Under the pieces are notes generated by a model. It was given only the letters and a program-made list of their open reading frames with translations. It had not been told where the DNA came from and searched no databases. This document shows positions 33,158 through 45,115 of a stretch of 64,000 nucleotides of DNA, in pieces. The DNA comes from Apostichopus japonicus (lineage: Eukaryota; Echinodermata; Holothuroidea; Aspidochirotida; Stichopodidae), in NCBI RefSeq assembly GCF_037975245.1, contig NC_092563.1, positions 29,351,960 through 29,415,959 on the forward strand, in the 5' to 3' direction. The translations under genes and the position numbers were made by a program. How positions within the stretch are numbered: the first letter of the stretch is position 1; each line of letters begins with the position of its first letter.

Positions 33158-34999
33158 TTGAAGAAAGAAAATGCCCCGGAACACGCAATCAACGAGCTTA
33201 AAGGTGGAATCACACGTATAATCAATCAATGTGAAAATTCTGGTACTGCTATACTCAACGCCAAACGTCACAAGTATCGTCGGCCTCTTAATAACATAAC
33301 CATTGTATCATCCGACAAAACCAAACGTCTAGTTGCCATCGACAACGATAATTACACCAATATGGTTGCTAAAAGTACCATTGAAACGGGCAATTATACG
33401 GAGAAGAAAAGGCTGAACCTCCCCAAGACAGAACAAATTAAGTTTAACAAAAACAAAATCATTGATAAATACCAAATAATCGATCCAGATCTCTGGAAAA
33501 AACTGAAAAGTAACATATGCTGTGAACCCATGCCATGCGCTGTGTACGGTTTACCCAAGGACCACAAAGAAGGTCATCTGAAGTGTCGCCCTATTCACCC
33601 GGCAACAGACACACCTGCTACCAAACTGTCTAAAAGTTTAGCGTATTCCCTCACCCAACTGCTAGGCAAAGTCCCAGCCCATCTTCGAAACTGCGACGAT
33701 TTCCTTCGGTTCCTCGACAACATCAAGGGACAAAATATACACGGGTTCTGCAGCCTCGACGTTAGCAACCTCTATGGATCTATCCCTTTGGATGACATGG
33801 ACAACAAAACACCCAGTATGTATAAGGTTGCCAGACAATTCTTTAGCAACCACAAAGCAGAGTGTGATTTGTCCAGTCTACGAGATGACGACTTTGAATC
33901 GCTCGTTAGACTATGCTTAACAAGTGACGTCGTTCTCATCGACAACAAGCCCTACACACAAAATAATGGTTTAGCCATGGGAAACAACTTAGCCCCCAGT
34001 TTAGCCATCATCTACATGAATCAGCTAGACATCCAGCTTCGTCACCAATTTGGAAATAATGTCATGCTAAAACGCTACATCGACGACATTTTCCTTGTTT
34101 GGACATCGGCGGATATTAACAGCGATAACATCCTATCCGTCGCTAATAGCCTCAACACGGCTCTTAGTTTTACCATAGAAATGCCTGTGGATGACCGATT
34201 GCCCTTCCTGGAAACATTTGTAACGCTCAACCGTACAAACAACTCATTCACAACACAACTATATACCAAACCTATACACAGTGGTTGCATTTTGCACTGG
34301 GACAGCCATGGTCCCACCTCTGCCAAACGAGCCATCTTGACGGGAGAAACAAGAAGAGCCATATCCAGGTCCACAGACAAACCCTCAACTAAACTATCTC
34401 TTAAATAAGTAAAAACTAACTTCATAAGAAACGGATATCCTAAAAAATTCGTGAACTCAACCATGAAACACACAATAATCACCCCTACTAGACCATCTGA
34501 AGATCAAAGAATTTACCTAAAAGTACCATTTGTGAACGAGAACATAAAACGGCAGACCCTGGCAACAATCAGCAGATCGGGCATTACAAATCTGAGAACA
34601 CACTTCATGACAGGTAATCCATCAGCGAGTTTGTTTTTGGCGCCACGTGACAAACAGGGTTGCCCACCCAACTGTGACACCTGCAAAATCGCTGTAAAGA
34701 AGAATATCTGTTTAGCCAAAAACTGTGTCTACAAGATTAAATGCAATCTTTGCTCGTCTACATACATCGGCGAAACGGGATGCACCATTGGAACGAGAAT
34801 AAAAGAACATCTACGTATGACTAAACAGACCATATACACACATTTACAAACTCACAATATAAATCCAAAATCTGGAGAAAATATCAATTGGCAAATCCTA
34901 CATCACAACCTACCCAATACCAGTGAAAGAAAAATAATCGAAGCCCTTACCATTAAAGCCAGTAATAACTTAATGAATGGCTGTGCTGGACGTCAATTG
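33158..34999 (+). pseudogene. Penelope-like reverse transcriptase / GIY-YIG ORF, interrupted by one stop (copy A)
   Basis: RT motifs YGLPKDHKEG, FCSLDVSNLYGSIP, GLAMGNNLAPS, RYIDDIFLVW (catalytic Asp-Asp) and a LPFLETFV thumb block are followed by a Cys cluster CPPNCDTC and a YIGETG ... RIKEHLR GIY-YIG endonuclease. This gives the Penelope order RT then GIY-YIG. The frame is open back past a TTG at 33,158 with no clear ATG, because the N-terminal part is frame-shifted. Codon 417 (34,406-34,408) is TAA where copy B has CAA, separating the RT from the endonuclease. Copy A also lacks two codons near 33,450 (NKNK versus NGRLHK). Confidence 0.85.
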
Positions 35000-35006
35000 G
35001 ATATTT

Positions 35007-35364
<358 letters not shown>

Positions 35365-35391
35365 TCCCATTTCTTCCCGATATTTACGAAG

Positions 35392-35589
35392 GCTTCAAAG
35401 GGGAACTGAAGGATCCTTATACAGGACAAACTGTCGTTGTAAAAATGCATGAAATTCAGCAGCCATTGAAAATTGAGAAGGTGATTTTCCTTACCAGAGA
35501 TCTTTACGGAGCAATGATGGCGGACTTCAATCGAAGGAAAGGAAAAGGACACACCAAAGTTGTCAACGAATCTGTTTACCATACAAAAG
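35392..35589 (+). CDS. WSCD-type sulfotransferase copy A, exon 3
   Basis: The acceptor follows a pyrimidine-rich stretch (tttcccatttcttccc ... acgaag). The reading [20 protein letters not shown] continues the exon-2 Gly and matches the GFKGE ... VKTHE region of WSCD proteins. [20 protein letters not shown] contains the 3'-phosphate-binding Arg (Arg213) of the PAPS site; the Ser usually found some residues later is not obvious. The donor is gttact after AAAG, in phase 1. It is identical in protein sequence to copy B. Confidence 0.82.
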
Positions 35590-36183
35590 GTTACTCAACT
35601 TTACCTTGAAGGAATGTTGTCTTCTTTGAATTCCCGTTTCGAGGGGAGGGGGTCATACTGACTATATATAAACCCACTCCCGAATGATTTAGCTGGGGCT
35701 ATTTAAAATTATATATAGCAGCCAACCCCCCCTCCCACCCCAACCCCAAGTCCTTTGTTTCGAACTAACAAAGTACTATTGGTAGACCCTAAACAAAACA
35801 CACTTTTAGTTGGAGAGAATGTCTCTTTATTCAAACAAATGTATATACTAAGCTGCTTCCTATACCCAATATCATGTGAAGTCTTAAAATCATTGTTGTG
35901 ATATTTATTTATTTCTATTTCTAAGTTTCTTACCTCATTAATGCCCAACTTCATCCCAATTCATAAAATTGTTTCAAACCGCGTCTGCAACAACTCCATT
36001 TGGCCTAGTATTCAGAATGCGACACAAAGCCCAATTGGTGGCGGTGGGGGGGGGCAGGGGGGGGAACTCTAGCTAGTTTAACACGTTCAAAGTGTGGCTT
36101 GTAACTTTGTCAAGGGCAACTTGGGTTGAAGGTTGTTAACGTGAAATGAACACAAAGACAGAGTGTACAGGTTGAGTTATTAC

Positions 36184-36214
36184 GATTTCTAAACAAAGAG
36201 AGAGAGAGAGAGAC
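36184..36214. repeat. (GA)n microsatellite
   Basis: A short GAGAGA tract in intron 3. Confidence 0.9.
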
Positions 36215-36685
36215 GTAAAAGCTTATAGGTTTATACTGAGGTCTTGACGTCATCATCTTAAAGGAGCATTTCAGTGATTTATTATATGTTGAATGAAAAC
36301 CAGAATAGCCGTAGACGCATAATTAACACCCAAAATTGTTGATCTATCAAAGTGGCTGGAAGACAAGTATATGTTTTTCAGAAACTCAGTCTGGCCCGCA
36401 ACGAATCAGTAGCCACAAACGTTAGGTCTTTTGTTATCTCAAGTTAGATGTTAATATGCACTAATATAGTAGTAGCCTCATTGCGTACAAAAAAAAACAA
36501 CTCAAATGATATCACATAATATAGCTTTTATTTTTTTTATTTTAAACTTCATACAGTATTTTTGCTTATTTTGCAATTTAAATAAGCCTTCACGAAGTGA
36601 AATGTAAATTCATTCGTGTGATATATATACGTACATGAAATATTTGATAAAACTCATGATTCTGTATATACTTTCTGCTTCACAG

Positions 36686-37029
36686 CTTGGCCAGACTGCG
36701 TGAAAAGTATGTCACGCGGTTGGCTAGCCCTCGTCGACCAGATTACAGATAAATTCACCAATGAAACTGTTTTAGTAGTTCGTTACCAAGATTTGAAGAC
36801 TGATCTTCCAAACCAACTTAGAAGAATCGTTGAGTTTCTTGGGCTTCCGTTAGATGAAAAGAGATTAAATTGCACAATACAGAGAACAGAGGGGAACTTC
36901 CATCGACCTAAGCACGCTCTATCATTCGATCCTTTCCGAAAACCGTTGAAAGTTATGGTAGAGAACGCGATAAAAGAGGCCCAGATCAAATTTAAGACAC
37001 ATAATTTACCACTAGTTCGAATGAATTAA
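36686..37029 (+). CDS. WSCD-type sulfotransferase copy A, exon 4 (C-terminal end)
   Basis: A ttctgcttcacag acceptor, then AWPDCVKSMSRGWLALVDQI, ETVLVVRYQDLKTDLPNQLR, RIVEFLGLPLDEKRLNCTIQ and TEGNFHRP, ending VRMN and TAA. The VVRYQDLK, FLGLP and EGxFxR blocks are the carboxy-terminal conserved elements of the sulfotransferase fold in WSCD and related families. The phase joins exon 3 exactly, giving 1,074 nt in total. Identical to copy B at the protein level. A short (TA)n tract follows at 37,065. Confidence 0.9.
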
Positions 37030-37717
37030 GATTTAAGATCCGTAACATATGAACTATATATAGTGCTATATATATATATATATATATAGCGTGCCTTCAA
37101 TGAGGCCCCTATATAAACTATTTAACCAATCTATTGAACAAAATTGCTACTGGATTATCGTTAGAAATGATTTTTTAAAGACACACACACACAAACTCTT
37201 TCACACGACGAATAGTGCTCGTGTCAGTGGGGTGGGATTTGTATTTGGACTTAATTTGAACTATTGCATTGTCTCGGACTCGGAGTTCTCTTGACAGTCT
37301 TGTTAAGACCGTAGTATGTACAGCCTAGTGTATACCTTTCTCTTTCAAAAAGCTATCTACCTGTATCTATTTGATGTACTGCCCAGAGAACGCCCGCGGC
37401 AACGCTTTCGATTGAAACTAGGTTTGTATCGAACAGATCCTCGGGCATGTAAAATAGAGTGGACAAGCACATTCGTGGTAGCCTGAAACGGACTCTGAGG
37501 CATGTGCAGTTTGCACAGGAGAAAAAAAGTATTGCAAACGACTTGGCCAAGACTTTCCTTGACACGAACTAAAGTCATATTCAGAGTCCACCAACATTTT
37601 GAGTTCTCTGCAAGACCAGACAGACATATGATTTCAACAAAGTACGCCTATGCATTTCTTTATAAAAACTCTATTGTTTTAAAACTAAGATAAGTTTTCT
37701 CGCTACTATTATTTACA

Positions 37718-37723
37718 TTATAT

Positions 37724-37784
<61 letters not shown>
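37718..37784. repeat. (TA)n microsatellite
   Basis: About 66 bp; the copy-B counterpart lies at 61,863-61,919. Confidence 0.95.
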
Positions 37785-37785
<1 letters not shown>

Positions 37786-38236
37786 GCAATTCGCAATTCT
37801 TATTTTATCAAACCCTCTTACACGTTTATTTCTTTTTACGCACCCACTCCTTTTTTTTGCGTGTATTTCTTCGGCCTAACATTAGTAGATTTCTACTTAA
37901 ACTTAATATTTAATTAAAATAGTGATTAATTCTTTACTGATCACTTTTTTATTCAAATGTAAATTGTAATTTTTAGTGATGTTTTCAACCAAAGCACACA
38001 GAATGAACCAATTCCGTCTCTGTAATGTTATTGATATATGTTGGAGCCTAACGTATTAGGTTAGTCTTCGATCTTAGTTACCTTGACCGTAGCATTGTAT
38101 GCAGACAATGGTCCAAGTAATAGGCCTGAATGTCCAGAGTATTCTCGAAGGTAAGATATTTACTCGTGAATACACACTTTTTAAGCAAACGTCACCTAAG
38201 AAGGAACATGGTCAAGCAAACCAAATATCCAAACTA

Positions 38237-38366
38237 TACTGATCCACTCTGAACCTCAGTACCTTTGCATGCATCGAGACTGTGACTGCGTGATCATAGT
38301 CAGAGGTGTCTCACAATTCGCTTAGAAAGGGAACAGATACTACACATGATCTTAGCCGAAAGGCTA
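38237..38366 (-). repeat. U2-snRNA-like repeat, copy 2
   Basis: On the minus strand GCCTTTCGGCTAAGATCATG is followed by TGTAGTATCTGTTCC, matching the 5' domain of U2 snRNA (including the branch-site-pairing GTAGTA) with two or three changes. The 3' ~90 nt resemble the copy at 11,300 and not U2. Confidence 0.68.
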
Positions 38367-38999
38367 TCCATACATTTGTACTCTGATAAATACTTTCAGC
38401 ATGAAGATTCACAATTGCAGTCTAGCTTCTTGCTCCATACCATTTCAAATTCCCAACTTATGACATTGTAGCAAGTAGGGCGCCTTAAGTAATTACGTAA
38501 TATATGTTTATTCACATCTTAATTGCATAATGTACAACTTCACCATGCACACTGAGGAGAAAACGCAGTCTACACCGAGGCACATCCAACGCCAGACTTG
38601 CTTTACAATGCACTACAAGTTTGTCAAGGGCAAATAAAATTGGTTAATGAACGTCACCTCATTGTGGTTTGATGTTCTTAAAATGAATTAAGAATATATT
38701 TTGGATGAGTTATTATAATTTATAACGGAATGGATTAACATAAAGGCCAGTACTGGAGCCGACTTCATCCACACGTGAGTCGTAAGAGAACATTCTAGGG
38801 ATTTAACATATTTTAAAAATGATGATTATCTTGCAAACAAAATAGCTATAGAAACAATACTCGACCGCGAAAATGTCCTTTTTCCTTGGACTTTGACATA
38901 TCAAGACTAAAATCTACCTAAGTTCCCCCTTTAATCTACCTGGCTGTATGAACAATGAAAGAATTCAATTGCAAATCAGCGAAGGGTATAGAATATCAT

Positions 39000-39110
39000 C
39001 ATCATCGTCATCGTAATCGTCGTCGTCGTCGTCGTCGTCGTCGTCAACGTTGTCATCATTTAATCGTCATTGTCATCATTTAATCGTCATTGTCATCATC
39101 AATAGTTCAA
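39000..39110. repeat. (TCG)n / (TCATCATT)n simple repeat (copy A)
   Basis: TCATCG then a run of about eight CGT units, then TCATCATTTAATCGTCATTG twice. The copy-B run is shorter by about two units. Confidence 0.9.
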
Positions 39111-39369
39111 CCTAAAATTAACAAAAAAGTCAAAAGTCAGTGAAAAATATTAGCAAAATTCCGTTCCAAGAAAAAGTTGTCAATGGCACGTTGAGTAAAA
39201 AAATGTTTAAAAATGTTTATAACCCTAAGTTGGCTTAACTATAGCTTGCAGCTAAATTTGTGGTCCGGTAATTGAGTTAGAAACCCTGGTGAACAGTTTG
39301 TGATTTGTTGTAACTTGACTTTAGTTTATATACTTGTTTATACAAAAATCATGTCTCCTCTCAAACTTT

Positions 39370-39694
39370 TATGTGCTATAAGCGTGGTAGTTTAACCATG
39401 GCAACCATGCATTCTGAATGTATGGGGTATCCTTTATACCAGGTGTTAATTTAGTTGCTCTTCGTTGTATAGCCTCAATCTCATCTATTTCTTTCATATA
39501 TAGAGGAGACCATGTTGGTTCTCCATACTCAACAATGGGTCTCACCTTTACCTTGTTTAGTAGCAGCTGTAACGTTTGACCATCAAGGTACCTCAAAGTA
39601 TTACGAGTGACGCCTAGGGTGCTTTGAGTACTGTTTTCGCGGTGTAATCTCTGAAACTCATGTCTTTGGCAACTGTGACGCCCAGATCCGTTAC
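39370..39694 (-). mobile_element. LINE ORF2 3' fragment (distal part of an interrupted element)
   Basis: On the minus strand VTDLGVTVAKDMSFRDYTAK is followed by LRYLDGQTLQLLLNKVKVRP, IVEYGEPTWSP and EAIQRRATKLTPGI. This is the DLGV ... LVRPxLEY ... WSP ... QRRATK end of a CR1/Jockey-like reverse transcriptase. It continues at 42,489 on the far side of an inserted transposon, and the copy-B counterpart is at about 63,780-64,000. Confidence 0.75.
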
Positions 39695-40235
39695 CAGGGG
39701 CGGATCCAGGGGGGCCGGGGGGGCCGGGGGGCCCGGGCCCCCCTTTTTAAAAATCCTGATTTTGTTTTTACCGCGTTCGAGGGAAAGGGCCCCATGCGTG
39801 ATCAGTGGCGTAGCTACGGGGGGCCTGGGGGTCCGAGGCCCCCCATGAAATAGGCTGGCCCCCACTGGCCCCCACTGGGAATGGGGTAAAAACAAATGTT
39901 GTAAAAATATAAAAATAAGTGCGATTAACTTATATTTTTTGTTCAATAATTTGGGAAATAGAGTTACACAATTATCTCGTCTGCATCTGGCAGAATAAGA
40001 AAATACAATATCTGTAGTAATCATGAGAATGGTCACACAGCATGGCATGGCAATGGTCGATGCGACGATTGCGACCATATACCACGAACCTTGTTGTGCT
40101 GCGCGATATCGATATCTGCTGAAAATATGTTCAGTGCTTCCACCTAGCGCAACAATCTATCAAAAGATTGGCTCCATTTGTACTGAGGCGAGGTATCAGG
40201 TTTTCATATATTGACTCGAGTCAAATGAATATATG

Positions 40236-40633
40236 CAGGCGCGGATCCAGCGGGGGGGGGGGGTTCCAGGGGGTCCGGACCCCCCTGCTCTTGGCCAAAA
40301 CAAAGAGAGAAAAAAAGAGAGAGAAAACAAGAGAGAGAGAAAAAATAATTAAATTAAACGCCAATTTTAAACATGTAGGACGTCAGAAAAGCGGTTATCC
40401 TCACAAGTCATCCAGGTGTGTCTTTTCCGTCAAATTAACTATAGTGTGCACGCGTGCTACATGTGCCAAAAATGCCTAACGATCTCAATTTTCAGACCGA
40501 AAAGTTTCAAAATTGAGGTGGTGGTCGAATTTTTTTCGGTGGTGAGGTTACAGAGCGGTAGGCTGCTAGGATGCGCTAACGAATTTTTCATGAGCAAACA
40601 CTTCACCCTTCCAGAATCCTGGATCCGGCCCTG
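40236..40633. mobile_element. 398-bp inverted-repeat element nested inside the previous one
   Basis: Ends CAGGCGCGGATCCAG and (inverted) CAGGGCCGGATCCAG. Contains a GA-rich stretch; non-coding. No clear target duplication. Confidence 0.6.
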
Positions 40634-40799
40634 CATCAAACAGTGGTGACGGAACGGGAGGGGATTGGGGGCTAAAGGCATTATGAGTTTTGTATCATCT
40701 CAACTCATCTGATATGTAATACCATATTTCATAGATTGTTTTTGTCTCATCAATTGAGAAATTGCAGACATGAGATCTATATTTTCAGGCTAGGTACAT

Positions 40800-40978
40800 G
40801 CTGCTTAGAATACTCGGGAAGTGCCGTTTCCGGCCATCTGGGGGGTTTGTAAAGCCAAAAATTTTCTTGTACGCTCCGCGCCAACCGATGATGGCGCTCC
40901 GCTTAGATAGTCTTACGTTCAGACGCGGCTGGACCAGTCAACCCCCCCCCCTGTCACAAATCCTGCATCCGCCACTGA
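40800..40978 (+). mobile_element. CGCTCCGC-core element fragment
   Basis: GCCGTTTCCGGCCATCTGGG, then TTCTTGTACGCTCCGCGCC and GGCGCTCCGCTTAGATAGT, ending ATCCTGCATCCGCCACTG. A CAGTGGTGACGG at 40,641 could be its left end. Confidence 0.5.
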
Positions 40979-41264
40979 TATGTCATTGAATATTCCACAA
41001 AACAACTTTTTTATGCCCCACGAAACTGTCGAAACACTACTGGTAGAGATATAAAATATTGGGAATTCTGAAATTCCTGCAAACATGCGGCTGTGCCTGT
41101 TCAATACTCATTACTGTATCGCCTTAAAAAATGATGAGTGGAAATAGTTTCTCCAGGACCGTATCGTATCGTGGGTATCGAGTGCGTCTGACATACGAAC
41201 GTACGTAGTACGTACGTCTATGATGATATGCACTGTACTGTACTGATAAAAACATAGGTGAATT

Positions 41265-41470
41265 TCACTCCATGGGAGTGATCACTGAGCACATTCCGGT
41301 ATAAGAGTGAATTTCCACTCCATTGGAGTAAATCTTAACTCCTAATAGAGTTATATTCACTCATATTAGGAGTAAGGGTTAACTCCAATAGAGTTAAATT
41401 TCACTCTTAATTTGAAGTGCGCCGAGTGATCACTCCAATGGAATGAAATCCACTCATTTGTTTTTAGAGT
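41265..41470. repeat. ACTCC-type degenerate repeat stretch
   Basis: Repeated motifs such as TTTCACTCCATGGGAGTGAT, TCACTCCATTGGAGTAAAT, ACTCCTAATAGAGTTA and CACTCCAATGGAATGAA; many are short palindromes around GGAGT/ACTCC. Origin unknown. Confidence 0.55.
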
Positions 41471-42488
41471 GTTGCTAGATATATGAAGAAGAAATTTACA
41501 TACCAATACATGTTATCGGTCATCGATTGGCACAAAAACCCAGATTCTGATGACAGCTGCCTCAAGAAACCCAATAAATGGCCTAATTAGCACCGAGCCA
41601 CCAATGTGGACCATTACCGAAACATCGATGCGTGTTAGTCTTCCATCCCCTTCCTCTAATGCTATTTAAGTCCACATGTGGGCATATCCTGCAAACCTAC
41701 CGGTAGCCCACAGGGGTTTGAGTTGGGAGAAAGGCCTTGACAGCTTGAAACGACAAATGATGCCAACTTCCCTCAAGTTAAAAGTCTGGCTGAGTTGGCA
41801 AGACCAGTCAGCATGAAAGAGAAAAAACTTTTTTTGCATTTCTGTCACCAAAGTTGCACATCTTTTTGGTTGCTATTTTGCCTCACAGGTGCCATCTCCT
41901 GCGATCTGAGGGGTGCTGAAATCTCAAATTTTCTCTGTACGCTCCGCGCCAACCAAGGTGGCGCTCCGCTTAGATAGTAACCTCCGGCCCCCCCCCTCAC
42001 AAGAAAGAACAGCCCCCATGGCCCCCACTCAAAAAATCCTAGCTACGCCACTGTGCGTGTAATTTTTTGTAAAATAAATTTGCAAAAAGAGTACACCATC
42101 ATTCTGATAAAAAGTGAAGGTGAGAGGGGCACTCTGACTGCATCAATAGTCTCCATCTGGAAGGGGGCATCCAAGATGAAATGGCCTAGAGTAGCCTGGT
42201 AAAAAGTAGTTTGCATCACCACCTGCTCCCCAAAGACGTAAATCCCAGCTCATTGCTCGAAATTGCAAATATATGCCCGGCAAACCATGAATACATGATT
42301 TATTGGAAATAAATTTTACTCCAAACTTTCACGAAAAGTAGCACCAGATTGCACCGAGGACCTCCATATTTTGTGAAATTTTCCAAAGGGGAGGGGTCAC
42401 CCACTCCCCTTAGACCCCTCCCCCAGGACGACGATTAGGCATTTCCCATCTGGGGCCCCCCTTCGGCGAAATCCTGGGTCCGCCACTG

Positions 42489-42900
42489 GTTACTACAGTG
42501 ACTGCAATCAAGTCTTGTGTGTTTCCATCATAATAAGCCATAGTATCCTGAAACTCAGAGAGAGATGAACCAATTTCCGTTGATGGGGGGGGGGGGGGGG
42601 GGACTTTATCGAAAGCTTTCATGAAACCTGTGTATATACAACGTCAGTAGACCTGTCCCTATCCAAAATGGCTGCCCAATCATAAAGACATCAATACGTT
42701 GAGAAATACAAAATTTTCCAGATAGAAATCCATACTGTGCAGAAGTAAACAAATTGCTTTTAGACAGGATTTACTGAACAATCTCATCTCTGATGTGGGA
42801 CTGACAAAGCTTGTAAATAATGGAAGTGAGGCTTACTGGGCGATAGTAAGATGGGCTGGCTTTTTTCCCCTTTCTTGAACAAAGGAGTTACCTAACCTAA
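42489..42900 (-). mobile_element. LINE reverse-transcriptase fragment (proximal part, internally deleted)
   Basis: On the minus strand, ASPSYYRPVSLTSIIYKLCQ, a frame change, then DVVYTGFMKAFDKVP form the RT palm start. After a G-run at 42,585-42,602, STEIGSSLSEFQDTMAYYDG follows and runs into the part at 39,694. The catalytic YxDD region is missing, lost at the G-run. Confidence 0.65.
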
Positions 42901-43445
42901 TTCCAATCATTGGGTACCGTAACTGATGTTCGGTCATGTTTTCATTTTTAGTTATTTAGAATGTGGTTTTCATATACCTGTAGGAAGCTGCACTTACCGT
43001 GCAAACTTGTGCGGCAGACCGCGGATCGCAAACTCGATAATTACTATTACGGTTAGTTTCGTCCAACACGGCAACATACAGAAACGCTGTACTCAAAGCC
43101 GAAGACTTCACTGTTTGGCCAGGCGAAGGGAGATCGTCATTCTCAGAAAAGTTGATATTACTAAAATCTTAGGGTATGCACTGTTTGTCAATGTTAGAAG
43201 AAAAATTCAACAGGTAAAATAAAAATTGTCAAAGGAACAGGAATATTGTATTTTGGTACTTCTACATTAGTAAATGTTGATAATAAATGTTAAAAGATGT
43301 TGTGTTTGATACAGATATTGTTAACCTCTTATACAATAGTCCATGTACTGAAGCTTTTGTTGGTACCATTATTTGATAGGGGTCACGTAAGTTACTAACC
43401 GTAATGACATAATGGGGGCGTTACTAGCTCTTTCGATTTACTACC

Positions 43446-43492
43446 AACCACACTTACCCACCACACTTACCCACCACATTTACCCACCACAA
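43446..43492 (+). repeat. 13-bp tandem repeat
   Basis: CCACACTTACCCA three to four times. Confidence 0.85.
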
Positions 43493-44212
43493 AATGGGTG
43501 TGCAAACCAAATGCTACTAAAAGTAAACATATAGTGCAGTCGATACTTCATTTCTTTCTTCATACAATAGGCCTACTCTAGGATGAATTCCATGAGGCCC
43601 ACGTGATTTTGTAGCCTGCAAATGCTCCGATTTAAAAAAAAAAAAAAACTCCTTTGGTGAATGAAATTTTGTCCTTACTTGAACCATTGCTTCTGTCACT
43701 ATCTTATGGTAATACCGCTGTATCGTCAATGGTAAACACAGCTATCTTCCTAGCCTCTGTAGTCTTTTGGGTTCCCGGACAATTCCCCCCTGGACGATTT
43801 CCCCCCGGACGATTACCCCCCGGACGATTCCCCCTCGGACAATTGCCCCCCGGACAATTCCCAACCCTGACAATTGCCCTCCGGACAATTCCCACCCGGA
43901 CAATTGCCAACCCTGACAATTGCCCCCCGGACAATTCCCACTCCGGACAATTCCCACCCATGACAATTGCCCCCCGGACAATTTCCCCCCGGACAATTTC
44001 CCCCCGGACAATTTTCCCCCGGACAATCCCCTTCCTCGGAAATTTCGACGATTGATTGACAGCCGATGTAGGCGGGGTTAAGGCTATTATTCCAGTAAAA
44101 ATGAGGGTGTGCAACAAGAGATTTCAGTTTTGGTTTCGATGACAATCTAACCTATGCATTCATGCGGGCGGAGAGTGTGTATGCGTGTGTGTTGGGGGGG
44201 GGGGTGTAACGC

Positions 44213-44650
44213 CTCGCTTGTAAATACGATATCTCAGGAAGTGAAGCTTTGACCAATCTAATATTGGTGTATAGTATGAGTAACACATTGGGTAGAAGAA
44301 CCCTTTTGTTTTGTGGGTAGGTCAAAGATCATTTTGAGTCACCAGGGGCCAAATAGTAAAAACCTTGTAAAGACGATATCTCAAGGATGTAAGCTTAAAC
44401 CAATATCATATTTAGTTCGTGAGTAGGGGACCATATTTAGGAGCAAAAGCCTTTAGTTTAATGTGGAGGTCAAAGGTCATTTGGGTTCACCAGGGGTCAA
44501 ATAGTGTAAACCTTGTAAACACGATATCTCAAGAAGGGAATGTTGAACGAATCTCATATTTAGTATGTAGTTGTTAAACGTTCAGTACAAATTTTTATTG
44601 AGATCAAAGGTCATTTTGAGTCGCCAGACGCCAAGTTGTGGAAACCTTGT
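44213..44650 (+). repeat. ~150-bp satellite, three copies, each with a DR1-like AGGTCA pair
   Basis: Each unit runs from CCTTGTAAACACGATATCTC to a CACCAGGGGTCAAATAG block. Units contain AGGTCAAAGATCA (44,319-44,331), a perfect AGGTCAAAGGTCA (44,467-44,479) and AGATCAAAGGTCA (44,601-44,613), that is DR1 spacing of nuclear-receptor half-sites. Confidence 0.85.
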
Positions 44651-44837
44651 TTATAAGCTACAGTATCTCCCACCGACCAGCCTATCAGATAACATGTGCG
44701 TTATGCCTCGTACGAATAGGGGGCTATTGGCATTGGAAATGAGCTTATGGGCATCCGTAAAATCTAAAACTCACAAACTGTAAACTCCAACATACTTGCA
44801 TTTGCTTAAACCTGCAGCTTGGAAGCCTTACTTTGCG

Positions 44838-45115
44838 TGCAAAAGGTGTACCATTACTTTAAATAATTCAGACAACAGAGGATAGTTGTAGCCTTCCTGG
44901 ATTACAAGCTGGGATACGGGACCAAATGGAATATTTTTGCCACTGATTTGAGACTTGAGTTGAGCCCACTCTTTTTTAATTTCCTCCTTTATTTCTTCAA
45001 GCAATCTGGGTTGTTCTGATCATTTAGCAGCAAAGTACTACAATGATCAGCCACCCTCCCAATTTCTTCAACACCCCCGATGAATTCAAAGTTTCGTCTT
45101 TTCTTGCTGGCCATA
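44838..45115 (-). pseudogene. Possible hAT-type transposase C-terminal remnant
   Basis: On the minus strand MASKKRRNFEFIGGVEEIGR ... LLNDQNNPDCL, then after a frame change EEIKKEWAQLKSQISGKNIP, FGPVSQLVIQEGYNYPLLSE and LFKVMVHLL. The spacing of EW-x-x-LK ... YPLLSELFKVM resembles the carboxy-terminal dimerisation region of ZNF862-type hAT transposase derivatives. It is short, has a frame change, and lies inside the junction foldback element. An unrelated host gene remnant cannot be excluded. Confidence 0.38.

Larger units (their letters stand above)
37030..39369. other. Downstream region of sulfotransferase copy A without genes
   Basis: Holds (TA)n tracts (37,065-37,088; 37,718-37,784), a U2-like repeat (38,237) and a (TCG)n tract (about 39,000). 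No coding exon is visible. Confidence 0.6.
39803..42053. mobile_element. Nested inverted-repeat element
   Basis: Ends CAGTGGCGTAGCTACGG and (inverted) CAGTGGCGTAGCTAGG; flanks TGCGTGAT and TGCGTGTA are a slightly diverged 8-bp duplication. It contains further insertions (40,236-40,633; 40,641-40,978) and a CGCTCCGC core near 41,940. No intact transposase was recognised. Confidence 0.65.
39695..42488. mobile_element. Inverted-repeat transposon inserted in a LINE, with nested elements
   Basis: The left end CAGGGGCGGATCCAGG and the right end (inverted) CAGTGGCGGACCCAGG are flanked by a GTTAC duplication (39,690-39,694; 42,489-42,493). The LINE reading resumes across it (…AVTV | VTDLGV…). The element is itself interrupted by the one at 39,803-42,053. 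Confidence 0.65.

Noticed and set aside
38237-38366. Functional U2 snRNA gene
   Set aside because: Only the first ~35 nt match U2; the rest lacks the Sm site and 3' stem-loops.
42926-43222. 98-codon plus-strand open frame
   Set aside because: No recognisable motif, splice context or second copy; composition does not stand out.
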